Source: Bradyrhizobium commune (GTDB taxonomy: Bacteria > Pseudomonadota > Alphaproteobacteria > Rhizobiales > Xanthobacteraceae). Taken from it: DNA of 64,000 nucleotides. A model generated the notes under the pieces. It was not told where the DNA came from. It was given only the letters and a program-made list of their open reading frames with translations, and did no database searches. The translations under genes and the position numbers were made by a program. The stretch is taken from contig NZ_CP061379.1 of NCBI RefSeq assembly GCF_015624505.1, forward strand, positions 4,092,001-4,156,000, read 5' to 3'. Positions 33,876 to 42,438 of this stretch are shown piece after piece. Positions within the stretch are counted from its first letter, which is position 1, and the number at the start of each line of letters is the position of its first letter.

Positions 33876-34952
33876 ATGTCTGCTGCGCTGGGTCTGAAAG
33901 CCAAGCCGATTGCCGCCGAACCCGCCGATGATGATTCCGACATCTCCGCGCTGATCAATCGCCTCACCGCCGAGGTCAACCAGATCGCGGTCGACAAGAC
34001 CAAGTCGATCCAGCAGATCACCAATCAGATGAAGATGCTGGCGCTGAACGCGCTGATCGAGAGCTCGCGCGCCGGCGCGCAAGGCGCGGGCTTCGCCGTG
34101 GTGGCGCAGGAGGTGCGCGGCGTCGGCCAGCAGGTCGAGACCATCGCCCGCGAGCTGGAGACGCAACTGACGAAACGCACCGGCGATCTGGTCGCCTCGA
34201 TCGATCGCATGAGCCAGCGCTCGCGCGGCGAGCGGATGATGGATCTGTCGCTCAACGCCATCGAGCTGATCGACCGCAACCTCTATGAGCGCACCTGCGA
34301 CGTACGCTGGTGGGCAACAGACTCCGCCGTGGTCGATTGCGCCGCCTCTCCTGCTCCGGCGGCGGTGACCTACGCCTCGCAGCGCCTTGGCGTCATCCTC
34401 GGCGCCTACACCGTCTATCTCGACCTCTGGCTCTGCGATCTCGACGGCAACGTCATCGCCAACGGCCGCGCCGACCGCTTCCGCGCCGTCGGCCAGAACG
34501 TCGCCCACACCAAATGGTTCCGCGAGGCACGGACCTTGCGCTCCGGCGACGACTATGTCGCCGGCGACATCGAGAGCCAGCCCCTGCTCGGCAACGCGCA
34601 GGTCGCGACCTACTGCGCCAGCGTGCGCGCCGGCGGCCAGGCCAACGGTGCGCCGATCGGCGTGCTCGCCATCCATTTCGACTGGGAGCCGCAGGCCCGT
34701 GCCATCGTGCAGGGCGTGCGCGTCGGCGACAGCGACAAGGCCCGCGTGCTGCTGGTCGACTCCAATTTCCGGGTCATCGCCGCCTCCGACGGCCAGGGCA
34801 TTTTGAGCGAGCGCGTGCCGCTCTCCCACAACGGCCAGCGCTCCGGCTTCTATCAGGACCGCTCGGGCGGAGTCACTGCGTTCCACGCCACGCCCGGCTA
34901 CGAGACCTATCGCGGCCTCGGCTGGTACGGCGTGATCGTCTGCGGGGCGTAA
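33876..34952 (+). CDS. Soluble methyl-accepting-chemotaxis-like protein with N-terminal signalling hairpin and C-terminal Cache-like domain
   Basis: A 358-residue protein from ATG 33876 (AAGGGA upstream). Residues 25-95 are a short MCP signalling region: QITNQMKMLALNALIESSRA and GFAVVAQEVR are the hairpin tip sequences. Residues about 120-355 resemble a Cache/PAS-like sensor (GAYTVYLDLWLCDLDGNVIANGR, then ARVLLVDSNFRVIAASDGQG). No membrane segment, HAMP domain or signal peptide is present, and the domain order is reverse to a classical chemoreceptor. It may be a cytoplasmic receptor or a scaffold. There is no chemotaxis gene nearby. Confidence 0.75.
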   Translation: MSAALGLKAKPIAAEPADDDSDISALINRLTAEVNQIAVDKTKSIQQITNQMKMLALNALIESSRAGAQGAGFAVVAQEVRGVGQQVETIARELETQLTKRTGDLVASIDRMSQRSRGERMMDLSLNAIELIDRNLYERTCDVRWWATDSAVVDCAASPAPAAVTYASQRLGVILGAYTVYLDLWLCDLDGNVIANGRADRFRAVGQNVAHTKWFREARTLRSGDDYVAGDIESQPLLGNAQVATYCASVRAGGQANGAPIGVLAIHFDWEPQARAIVQGVRVGDSDKARVLLVDSNFRVIAASDGQGILSERVPLSHNGQRSGFYQDRSGGVTAFHATPGYETYRGLGWYGVIVCGA

Positions 34953-35372
34953 GCCGGGCTAGCGCCTCCCCGAACAAAAGTCGAGAAAAAACCCCATGCT
35001 CAGCAGCGGGGGGATTGAAGGCACGAGCTTTTTTCGTCCGGCCTGATCATTTGACTCGGTCGGGCAAAACACTGGCAATCTGCCATCATCGCGCAGGCTC
35101 GCACCGGAGCGCTCCCCCCTCCTCCCGCACATCGAAACTCGAAGCAGAGACCCTGCGGCGAGCAGGCGAATGCTTGAGACACAAGGGAATGATCCCTGAC
35201 CGATTGTTGTCCTATCGCGACGACACGTCTTGAGCACTTTCCGGCAAGGCAGGCCGGCTTCAGGCAAGAGGCTGCCGCATTGCTCCGGTATAACGCCGCC
35301 CACATCGGACGAGCGCGGGCATCATCCTGCTTCAATCATCCCCCGCTCGCAAACATGCGAAGGAGCCATGCC
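34953..35372. other. Intergenic stretch without a gene; contains a repeat
   Basis: About 420 bp between two rightward genes. No credible frame. It holds the short repeat copy at 34976-35080. The last 30 bases contain the AAGGAG ribosome site of the next gene. Confidence 0.55.
34976..35080 (+). repeat. Intergenic repeat, short copy
   Basis: Runs from AAAAGTCGAGAAAAAACCCC with ATGCTCAGCAG to TTTGACTCGGTCGGGCAAAA with CACTGGCA. It shares both ends and an internal GGCACGAG with the longer copy at 29459-29695. Confidence 0.65.
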
Positions 35373-36116
35373 ATGAAGATCGTCGTGATCGGCGGGACCG
35401 GATTGATCGGATCCAAGCTCGTGACGAAGCTTGGGGAACGCGGCCATAAGGCCGTGGCGGCCTCGCCGAAATCAGGCGTGAACGCCGTGACCGGGGAAGG
35501 CCTCACAGCCGTGCTGGCCGGCGCGGATGTCGTCGTCGACGTCGCCAACGCGCCGTCCTGGGAACCGGTCGCCGTGCTCGATTTCTTCCGGCGTTCGAGC
35601 ACAAATCTTGTCGCAGCGGAGGCCGCCGCCGGCGTGAAGCATCATGTGGCGCTGTCGATCGTGGGGACCGAACGGTCGCCCGACATCTCGTATTTTCGTG
35701 CCAAGCTCGCGCAGGAGACCGTCATCAAGTCCTCCTCGGTCCCCTACTCGATCGTCCGCGCCACCCAGTTCTTTGAATTCCTCGGCGCCATTGCCGAGAT
35801 GGGCGCGACTGAGGGCAAGATCGTCGTTTCGTCGGCGCAGTTCCAGCCGATGGCGGCCGAAGACGTGGCTGATCGCCTCGCGGAGGTCGCAATGGGCCGG
35901 CCGCTCAACGGCACGATCGATATCGCAGGACCTGAGAAGGCCCCCTTCAACGAATTCGTCGCGCGACGCGTGAAGGCGTCGGGCGACACCCGTCCAGTGG
36001 TCGGAGACCCGAAGGCGCCCTATTACGGCGCGCCCATTGACGACAAATCTCTGGTCCCGCTCGGCGAGGCGCGGCTCGGGACAACGCCGCTCGCAACGTG
36101 GCTCGCGAACCTCTGA
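35373..36116 (+). CDS. NAD(P)-binding NmrA-like/atypical SDR protein
   Basis: A 247-residue protein from ATG 35373, which fits the site GAAGGAG at 35359-35365 better than the earlier in-frame ATG at 35355. The N-terminal MKIVVIGGTGLIGSKLV is a Rossmann dinucleotide site of the NmrA/atypical SDR type. The catalytic Tyr-x-x-x-Lys is not obvious, as expected for NmrA-like proteins, which may act as redox sensors. A typical family block is SSVPYSIVRATQFFEF. The F420-reductase-like gene next to it is convergent. Confidence 0.85.
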   Translation: MKIVVIGGTGLIGSKLVTKLGERGHKAVAASPKSGVNAVTGEGLTAVLAGADVVVDVANAPSWEPVAVLDFFRRSSTNLVAAEAAAGVKHHVALSIVGTERSPDISYFRAKLAQETVIKSSSVPYSIVRATQFFEFLGAIAEMGATEGKIVVSSAQFQPMAAEDVADRLAEVAMGRPLNGTIDIAGPEKAPFNEFVARRVKASGDTRPVVGDPKAPYYGAPIDDKSLVPLGEARLGTTPLATWLANL

Positions 36117-36172
36117 GCCTTCGCGATGGCGTTGCCGTATTTGGGGCCGCAACATCCCTGCTCCCGCGACCA

Positions 36173-36772
36173 TCACCTGAACTTGACAAGGTCCTGAAAG
36201 ATCAGCGGCGCCCAAATTCGGCCTCGCGCCTGCACGAGCAAGCCGCCCTCCGCAAGCTTACCCAGCCCGACTGGCGCGAAGCCGAGCGCTTCGGCCAGGG
36301 CTGCCACCTGCGTGGTCGCGCTCTCGTCATCGCTCGCCAGGAACACGACACGCCGCCCGCCTTTGGCGTTCGGATCGGCGCCAAGGACTCCCGCGGGCAG
36401 ATGGTTGAAGGCTTTCACCAAACGCGCTCCGCTCAAGGCGCGGGAAATCACGACCGAGGACGGAAGGTCGCCCAGATCCCCGGGTGAAACACCGAACGCG
36501 TTGGTCGCATCAATCACGATCTTGCCCTGCCAGCTCGCCGCTACCTTCGCGACGTCGCGGTGCGCCCAGAACGGGACGGCCAAAATCACGATCTCGGCAG
36601 CAAGCGCGTCCTGCAACGATCTCGGGATGATCGAAGGTCCGATCGCCTTCGCAAGCGGTGCGAGCGCTTCGGGCGGCCGTGTCCCTGCAACCGCGACTTC
36701 CATACCCTGACGCTCAAAGGCGCGCGCGAGGGCCTGGCCAACGGCCCCGAAACCTACAATTGCGTAACTCAT
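36173..36772 (-). CDS. NADPH-dependent F420 reductase-like protein
   Basis: A 199-residue protein. The N-terminus MSYAIVGFGAVGQALARAF is a Rossmann fold with GxGxxG, and the stretch GTRPPEALAP after the second strand suggests NADP. Family blocks EIVILAVPFWAHRDV, IVIDATNAFGVSPGDL and LVKAFNHLPAGVL are those of the NADP/F420 oxidoreductase family; in bacteria without F420 these proteins are general NADP-binding reductases. Start ATG 36772. Convergent with the NmrA-like gene. Confidence 0.88.
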   Translation of the reverse strand: MSYAIVGFGAVGQALARAFERQGMEVAVAGTRPPEALAPLAKAIGPSIIPRSLQDALAAEIVILAVPFWAHRDVAKVAASWQGKIVIDATNAFGVSPGDLGDLPSSVVISRALSGARLVKAFNHLPAGVLGADPNAKGGRRVVFLASDDESATTQVAALAEALGFAPVGLGKLAEGGLLVQARGRIWAPLIFQDLVKFR

Positions 36773-37191
36773 CGATCCCGTCCTTCTCGTTCAGGTGCAT
36801 CCGGTCGCAGCCGCCGGCTCTGCTCTTGCGGGAGAACTAGGATCGCGCACATGAGGACGGGATTGGCGATTTTTCGACAACGGTTGTGCGCCAGCGCACC
36901 GCTCAATCGCCGGACGGAGACAACCCCGCGAGAAGCGATGCGTGAGCGGCGAGCCTGCGCGTGAGTGCAATCCTGCACCGCGGAGGTGCGTTTTCTGAAG
37001 TCGCACCCTTACCACCCTGCGGAAATGCGCTCAAACCGGTCATCCGCGCCGAGCTGGCCCCATCCGACATCGGCCGCCAAACCGGATCGTCTGCGCACCA
37101 GCGGTGTGCGAACTTTCGCACTGAACAGCCTGTGGGCGCGAACTATTTGACAGTTCCCGAATGAGCGGGAGTGCAAATTGAAGGACGTGTC
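36773..37191. other. Divergent promoter region without a gene
   Basis: About 420 bp between the leftward reductase gene and the rightward SDR gene. Frames exist on both strands but have no protein-like composition and no good ribosome site. It should contain both promoters. I see no convincing operator; no regulator gene adjoins it. Confidence 0.5.
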
Positions 37192-37941
37192 ATGTCGAGA
37201 TTGAAAGGCAAGGTCGCCGTTGTCAGTGGCGGCAACAGCGGCATCGGGCTGGCGATCGCCCAGCGGTTCGCGCGCGAGGGGGCGCATGTGTTCATCTTCG
37301 GCCGACGTCAGGACGCGCTCGACGAGGCGGCGCAATCCATTGGCGCCAACGTCACCACGATCCGGGCGGATGCGTCCAGGCTCGACGACCTCGATCGTGT
37401 CGCCGCCGCCGTTCGCAAGGCGGAGGGTAAGGTGGACGTGATCGTGTCCAACGCCGGCTTCACCGAAAAGATGCCGTTGCGCGAGATCACGGAGGAGCAC
37501 TACGACCGCACGTTCAACCTGATGGCCAAGGGGCCGCTGTTCCTCGTGCAGAAGATGCTGCCGATGATGGGGCGTGGAGGATCAATCATCCTGGTGTCCT
37601 CGGCCATGCACACGATGGGCCTTGCGAACCACTCGACCTATGCCGCCACCAAGGCGGCGGTGCGTTCCTACGTCCGGACCTGGGCGGCCGAGTTCGGGGA
37701 TAGCGGCATCCGCGCGAACCTGCTCAGCCCCGGCCCGGTCGATACGCCGATCATGGACTCCCAGGCGAGCACGCCGGAGGAAGCCACCGCCATTCGCAAG
37801 ATGTACGCCAACTACGTGCCCATGCTGAGATTAGGCCGTCCGGAAGAGCTGGCGGCGGCCGCCGTCTTCCTTGCCTCGGACGAGAGCTCGTTCATGACGG
37901 GCTCCGACATGCTCGTCGACGGCGGCGTCAGCAACGTCTGA
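37192..37941 (+). CDS. SDR-family oxidoreductase
   Basis: A 249-residue classical short-chain dehydrogenase from ATG 37192. The cofactor site is VVSGGNSGIG, with FGRRQDAL after the second strand indicating NADP preference. The active site has SSAMHT and the YAATKAA triad residues. The C-terminal FMTGSDMLVDGGVSNV is typical. Substrate unknown. It may be induced together with the divergent F420-reductase-like gene. Confidence 0.9.
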   Translation: MSRLKGKVAVVSGGNSGIGLAIAQRFAREGAHVFIFGRRQDALDEAAQSIGANVTTIRADASRLDDLDRVAAAVRKAEGKVDVIVSNAGFTEKMPLREITEEHYDRTFNLMAKGPLFLVQKMLPMMGRGGSIILVSSAMHTMGLANHSTYAATKAAVRSYVRTWAAEFGDSGIRANLLSPGPVDTPIMDSQASTPEEATAIRKMYANYVPMLRLGRPEELAAAAVFLASDESSFMTGSDMLVDGGVSNV

Positions 37942-38015
37942 CGCGGACCCTGCGAAGTGCCGGCGTCGGCCCGACAAAATCGACGCCGGCCTGCAAGCGA
38001 ACGTCTTCGATCTGC

Positions 38016-38774
38016 TCAGGCGAGATAACCGGACACACCGTCCCACAACAGCTTCAGCGCGGTGACGACCAGCAGGCCGTAACAGGCCCGGTAGATCTGC
38101 TGCTGGTCGAGCTTGCCATGCAGCCGCCAGCCGAGCCAGACGCCTGCGGGAATGGCGAGCAGGCACGCGGCCATCACGATGCAGACATTGCCGGCCGGCC
38201 GCACCAGCAATAGCCACGGCACCGCCTTGGTGGCGTTGCCGACGGTGAAGAACAGGCTCGTCGTTCCCGCATAGACCTCCTTGCTGAGACCGAGCGGCAA
38301 GAGATACATCGCGAGCGGCGGTCCGCCCGAATGCGCGACCATGGTGGTGACGCCCGAGGCGAGGCCGGCCGCGACCGCCTTCGGCGTCGACCGCGGACGG
38401 ATGGTGATCTTGGGGTCGCTGAAAAACCACAGGCCGACGAAGACCAGGGTGACGACGGCCATCACGATCGCGACGGCGCGATGGTCGAGCACGCGGAACA
38501 GGACATAGCCGAGACCGATACCGACCACGAGCCCGGGCAGCAGCAGCACGAGGTCCGGCTTCGACCAGGTCGAGGGCTTCCAGTAGCGCAGCGCGAACAG
38601 GTCCATCGCGATGAACAGCGGCGCGAGCAGGCCGCCGGCCGTGACCGGATCCATCACGAACGACAGCAGCGGAATGCCGACGATGGAGAAGCCGCCGCCG
38701 AACGCGCCCTTCATGAAGCAGATCAGGAACACGCCGGCGAAGGCGACGAGGATCGTTGTGGCTGTCAGGTCCAT
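38016..38774 (-). CDS. TauE/SafE-family sulfite/organosulfonate exporter-like permease
   Basis: A 252-residue protein with eight membrane helices. The N-terminal repeat contains FAGVFLICFMKGAFGGGFSIVGIPLLSFV, the GGG motif typical of the family, and the second half has a related HSGGPPLAMYLLP element. TauE/SafE proteins export or import small sulfur-containing anions or organic acids; the substrate here is unknown. Start ATG 38774. Confidence 0.88.
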   Translation of the reverse strand: MDLTATTILVAFAGVFLICFMKGAFGGGFSIVGIPLLSFVMDPVTAGGLLAPLFIAMDLFALRYWKPSTWSKPDLVLLLPGLVVGIGLGYVLFRVLDHRAVAIVMAVVTLVFVGLWFFSDPKITIRPRSTPKAVAAGLASGVTTMVAHSGGPPLAMYLLPLGLSKEVYAGTTSLFFTVGNATKAVPWLLLVRPAGNVCIVMAACLLAIPAGVWLGWRLHGKLDQQQIYRACYGLLVVTALKLLWDGVSGYLA

Positions 38775-38879
38775 GGCCCGTCTCCGATCAATGTCCTCAC
38801 ATTGCTCCTACATATATCTCGGATCAATCGAAACATTGATCTCGGTGCAATGCGATCGGGCAGACGGCTGGCGCCGATT

Positions 38880-39206
38880 TCAGTTCGCGATCGCGCTCGT
38901 GTTGCGGATGAGCACGGTGTCGCCATTCCGGCTGATCTCGATCGCGTTCGCATGCGTCGGCGTCGAGAGCACCACGCGCTGACCGGGCGCAAGCACCGAC
39001 ACGAAGCGGATCGGGTTGCCCGACGCACCTTGCGCAAGCGTGGTGACGACGCGGAAGCCGCCGGGCTCGACGGTGTAATAGGCGACGCCGGAGACATCGC
39101 CGAGGTCGATGCTTTGCGCCGCGATCGGCCGCAGGCCGTTGGCATGGGCCACTCCAAACGAGGCGATGGTGAAGACGGCGGCGAGAAGCGTGTTGCGGAT
39201 CGACAT
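38880..39206 (-). CDS. Small secreted protein of unknown function
   Basis: A 108-residue precursor from ATG 39206 (GGAGGG upstream on the minus strand). The signal peptide is MSIRNTLLAAVFTIASFGVAHA. The mature region reads like a single beta domain (VSGVAYYTVEPGGFRVVTTLAQG, FVSVLAPGQRVVLSTP). It is divergent from the LysR gene at 39309, which may regulate it. Family not recognised. Confidence 0.7.
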   Translation of the reverse strand: MSIRNTLLAAVFTIASFGVAHANGLRPIAAQSIDLGDVSGVAYYTVEPGGFRVVTTLAQGASGNPIRFVSVLAPGQRVVLSTPTHANAIEISRNGDTVLIRNTSAIAN

Positions 39207-39308
39207 GTGACCCTCCGTTGACTTGGGCGGCGGGCGGAACGCCCGTCTGCTCCCTTGCCGCAGCACATGGTCAGGCCCACATCATCGATCAAACAGATGG
39301 GGTCGATA

Positions 39309-40241
39309 ATGAATATCGATACTGTCAATCTCGCTCGTATCGACCTGAATTTGCTCGTACATCTCGGCGCGCTTCTCACCGAACGAAGCGTGACGCGGGC
39401 CGCCGCCCGGGTCGGTATTGGCCAGTCGGCGATGAGTCATAACCTGGCGCGGCTGCGGGAGCTGTTCCGCGACGAGCTCCTGACGCGGGGCCCCGCCGGG
39501 ATGCGTCTCACGCCACGTGCGGTGACTTTGCTCGAGCCGGTGCAGGCCATGCTGGCGCAGGTCGAGGCGCTGGTCTCGCGGGACCAACCTTTCGATCCGG
39601 CAACGGCGGTGCGGACGTTCCGGTTCGGATTGCCGGACAGCATGGAAATCCTGTTCATGCCGGCGCTGCTTGCGCGCATGCGCGAGGTGGCGCCCGGCAT
39701 TCATCTCAGGCTCTACAATTTCGATGCGTCGCGACTGCTCGAGGATCTCGATTCCGACGAGATGGATATCGCCATCGGCTACGACGCCTTCCAGCAAGGG
39801 CAAGTCCATCACAAGCGCCGCAAGCTGTTCGACGAGAGCTATCTCTGCATGTTCAATGCCGAGATGACGGGAATAACGGCGCCGATCTCGCTTGAAGACT
39901 ATGTTCGGATGCCCCACGTGCTGACCAGCCTGAGGCCCGGGCGCAGCATCCGCGGCATTGTCGACGAAGCGCTCGACAAGCTCGGGCTGACGCGCTCGAT
40001 CGCGCTCACCACGCCGCGCTTCCTCACCGTTCCGTCGCTGGTCGCGCGCGCCCCGGTGATCGTCACCATACAGTCGCGGCTGGCCCGGCGCTTCGCCGCC
40101 GAGCTCGGGCTCAGCCTCAGCCCGTTGCCGATCGAGCTGCGCGAGGTCACGGTGTCATTGCTGTGGCATGCGTCCTACGATCACGATCCGGCACACGCCT
40201 GGCTGCGCGAGCAGGTGACGCAGCTTGCTGCCGAATTGTGA
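39309..40241 (+). CDS. LysR-family transcriptional regulator (NodD-like subgroup)
   Basis: A 310-residue regulator from ATG 39309. The N-terminus LARIDLNLLVHLGALLTERSVTRAAARVGIGQSAMSHNL is the winged-helix DNA-binding domain; the LNLL and AMSHNLARLR pattern is that of the NodD/NahR/LinR branch. The C-terminal effector domain is of normal length. It is divergent from the small secreted protein gene, the usual arrangement of a LysR regulator and its target. Nodulation genes are absent, so it should not be named nodD. Confidence 0.9.
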   Translation: MNIDTVNLARIDLNLLVHLGALLTERSVTRAAARVGIGQSAMSHNLARLRELFRDELLTRGPAGMRLTPRAVTLLEPVQAMLAQVEALVSRDQPFDPATAVRTFRFGLPDSMEILFMPALLARMREVAPGIHLRLYNFDASRLLEDLDSDEMDIAIGYDAFQQGQVHHKRRKLFDESYLCMFNAEMTGITAPISLEDYVRMPHVLTSLRPGRSIRGIVDEALDKLGLTRSIALTTPRFLTVPSLVARAPVIVTIQSRLARRFAAELGLSLSPLPIELREVTVSLLWHASYDHDPAHAWLREQVTQLAAEL

Positions 40242-40271
40242 TGGCGGGCCCGTTCGCCCTCGCCCGCTAGA

Positions 40272-40370
40272 GCATGATCCGGAAAAGTGCGTAGCGGTTT
40301 TCCGAAAAGATCATGCGCAAACAACAACCTAAAGCGCGATGACGATTCATCCCAATCTCATCGCGCTTTA
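40272..40370. repeat. Compound palindromic repeat, left copy
   Basis: Two palindromes in tandem. GCATGATCCGG...GATCATGC (40272-40316) is followed by a 13-bp perfect inverted repeat TAAAGCGCGATGA / TCATCGCGCTTTA (40330-40342 and 40358-40370). The same pair in reverse order and orientation is at 45197-45291. The right end overlaps the stop codon of the leftward LysR gene. Confidence 0.85.
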
Positions 40371-41294
40371 GGCGCGGTTGCCGAACAAAGCGAGCGTGAT
40401 CGATCGCAGCCAGCGATGAGCGGGGTCGCGGTGGTAACGCTCGTGCCAATATTGCGCGATCTCGATGCGCGGCAGCGCGACCGGCGTCTTGAACACGGTC
40501 ATACCGAGCGGCTCGGCGACGATGGCGGCGAGATTGGCGGGCAAGGTTGCGACGCCATCGGTCTGCGAGGCCACGATCGCGCCGGCGATGAAGCTCGGCA
40601 CCTGCAACATGATATTGGCGCGGGCGATCGCGCGGGTCAGCACGCGCTGCGTCTCGAGATGGGCCGCATGCCCGGTCTCGGACGCGGTGATCAGGATGTG
40701 CTGCTCGTCGAGAAACCCCCGGCGCGTGCGCGCGTGCGCCGGCCGCGGATGGCCGCGCCGCACCACGCTGGCATAGCCGTCGGAATAGAGCCGCTGCGAG
40801 CGAAGATGTCCCGCCGCCCGCGGCAAGGCGCCGAGCGCAAGGTCCGCCTCTCCCGATTCCAGCTTGAGCGCAAAGTGCCGGGAATCGAGCGGCATCGCGC
40901 GCACCTGGATGCGCGGCGCGAGCTCGGCGAGCCGCGCGACCAGAGGCGGCAGGAACCGCACCATGCCGACGTCGGTCAGGAGCAGGCTGAAGGTCTTCTC
41001 GGATTGGCGCGGATCGAACGGCAGCCGCTCCTGCCACAGTGTGTCGGCCATCTCGAGCAGGGCGCGGACCTGCGAGGCCATCTCGACCGCCCGCGCCGTC
41101 GGCTGCACGCCGCTGCCACGTCGCACGAACAGGGGATCGTCGAAGCGCAGGCGCAATCGCGCCAGCAGCTTGCTGATGGCCGGCTGCGTGGTGTCGAGAC
41201 TTGCGGCCGCTCGCGTGATGCTGCCCTCTCGCAGCAGCGCGTCGAGCACCCGCAGATCGCGGAAATCGATTTCGGAAGATTCCATTCTGGACAT
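40368..41294 (-). CDS. LysR-family transcriptional regulator
   Basis: A 308-residue regulator. I prefer ATG 41294 (MSRMESSE), for which AGGGGA is correctly spaced; the ATG at 41303 has the site almost touching it. The N-terminal DFRDLRVLDALLREGSITRAAASLDTTQPAISKLLARLR is a classical LysR helix-turn-helix. The effector domain follows. It is divergent from the binding-protein-fold gene at 41392 (97 bp between starts), its probable target. The TAA stop lies inside a palindromic repeat, so the repeat appears to have supplied the gene's end. Confidence 0.9.
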   Translation of the reverse strand: MSRMESSEIDFRDLRVLDALLREGSITRAAASLDTTQPAISKLLARLRLRFDDPLFVRRGSGVQPTARAVEMASQVRALLEMADTLWQERLPFDPRQSEKTFSLLLTDVGMVRFLPPLVARLAELAPRIQVRAMPLDSRHFALKLESGEADLALGALPRAAGHLRSQRLYSDGYASVVRRGHPRPAHARTRRGFLDEQHILITASETGHAAHLETQRVLTRAIARANIMLQVPSFIAGAIVASQTDGVATLPANLAAIVAEPLGMTVFKTPVALPRIEIAQYWHERYHRDPAHRWLRSITLALFGNRA

Positions 41295-41391
41295 ATGAAA
41301 CATTCCCCTGGAGCCATGGACCGAACATCGCCTTTTGCTATCCTGCGGTCAAAGGCAAATCGAACAGCCAAACAGCGGACAGGAGGAAGCC

Positions 41392-42267
41392 ATGACCAAA
41401 TTCGTGATCGAATCGCATTTTCGCCTGCAGGAATGGGTGGCCGAGGAGAAGAGCTACTTCCGCGACGAAGGGCTCGACTACGAGTTCCGCGAGCTGATCC
41501 GCTCGACCGAGGGCCAGCACCACAACAAGGTCAACGAAGGCGCCTTCCAGAGCATCGAGAAGGGACGCCAGGCCGACGTCAGCTGCGCCTGCCACTGGAC
41601 CGTCAACGTCGCGGCCTCGAACGGCCACGCCAAGCTCTACGCCGACGTCTATTCGGTCGCCCCTTCCGGCATCTTCGTCCCGGCCGATTCCAGGATTCGC
41701 ACCCCGTCCGACCTCGCCGGCATCCCGATTTCGGTCGGCTTCCAGTCCGGCAGTCACTATTCGACCATCCAGGCACTCGAGCCTTATCTGGCGGCCGATC
41801 AGATCAACCTGACCTTCGAGGACGGCATGCTGTTCCGCCGGATGGAGCTGCTGTTCGAGGGCAAGAGCGAGGCGGCCGCGCTGTTCAATGGCCCCTATTA
41901 TTTCGCCGAGCAGCTCGGCTACCGCAAGATCATCGACACCACCTTCATGATCGCGTCGATGATCAACGGCGATCCGGCGCCCGACGACGTCAAGCACTAC
42001 TTCCGCGCGCTGAAGAAAGCCCAGCGCGACATCGACCTGCGCCCCGAGCTCTACACCCGCTATTACAAGAACGAGTTTCCCGAGCGCTTCCACGCCGCAA
42101 TGGATACGCGGCGCTGGGGACCGGGCGAGCGGATCGTGTTCGAGCCCTATTCGCGCGAGGTCTACGAGCAGTCGTTCGACTGGATCGAGAAGCGCGGCAT
42201 CTTCAAGGACGGCACAATGGGCGACGGCAGCTACGACAGGGCCACGGTCGCATTCGGCAGGATATGA
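41392..42267 (+). CDS. Periplasmic-binding-protein-fold protein without signal peptide (NMT1/THI5-like)
   Basis: A 291-residue protein from ATG 41392 with AGGAGGA in front. It shows the type II solute-binding fold of NitT/TauT/THI5 proteins (IRTPSDLAGIPISVGFQSGSHYSTIQALEPYL, then FEGKSEAAALFNGPYYFAEQLGYRKII). The chain begins directly with MTKFVIESHFRLQEWVAEEK, so no export signal is present. It is therefore probably cytoplasmic, perhaps an enzyme or ligand sensor. No permease is adjacent, and a LysR gene is divergent. Annotation as an ABC transporter component would be misleading. Confidence 0.75.
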   Translation: MTKFVIESHFRLQEWVAEEKSYFRDEGLDYEFRELIRSTEGQHHNKVNEGAFQSIEKGRQADVSCACHWTVNVAASNGHAKLYADVYSVAPSGIFVPADSRIRTPSDLAGIPISVGFQSGSHYSTIQALEPYLAADQINLTFEDGMLFRRMELLFEGKSEAAALFNGPYYFAEQLGYRKIIDTTFMIASMINGDPAPDDVKHYFRALKKAQRDIDLRPELYTRYYKNEFPERFHAAMDTRRWGPGERIVFEPYSREVYEQSFDWIEKRGIFKDGTMGDGSYDRATVAFGRI

Positions 42268-42438
42268 GCTGCGGGCGCCTGCTGGCGCCCGAGCTTCCGT
42301 CACATTTTCACTTTCGCCCGATTTTCGTTGCGGCTCTCTGTCGGCAGAATCGACGGCGCGTTAGAGGTGAAGCCCCTCGGGCAGCCTCACGCGCCGCGGG
42401 CAAATTCGGTCGCTCTTGCGCAACCAACGGAGATCAAC

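Noticed and set aside
39309..40241. Naming the LysR gene nodD
   Set aside because: The helix-turn-helix resembles the NodD/NahR branch, but there is no nod box or nod gene nearby. This branch includes many non-symbiotic regulators.
41576..41600. CACH sequence in the binding-fold protein as a possible heme c site
   Set aside because: The motif is C-x-C-H, one residue short of CXXCH, and the protein has no export signal, so cytochrome c maturation is not expected.
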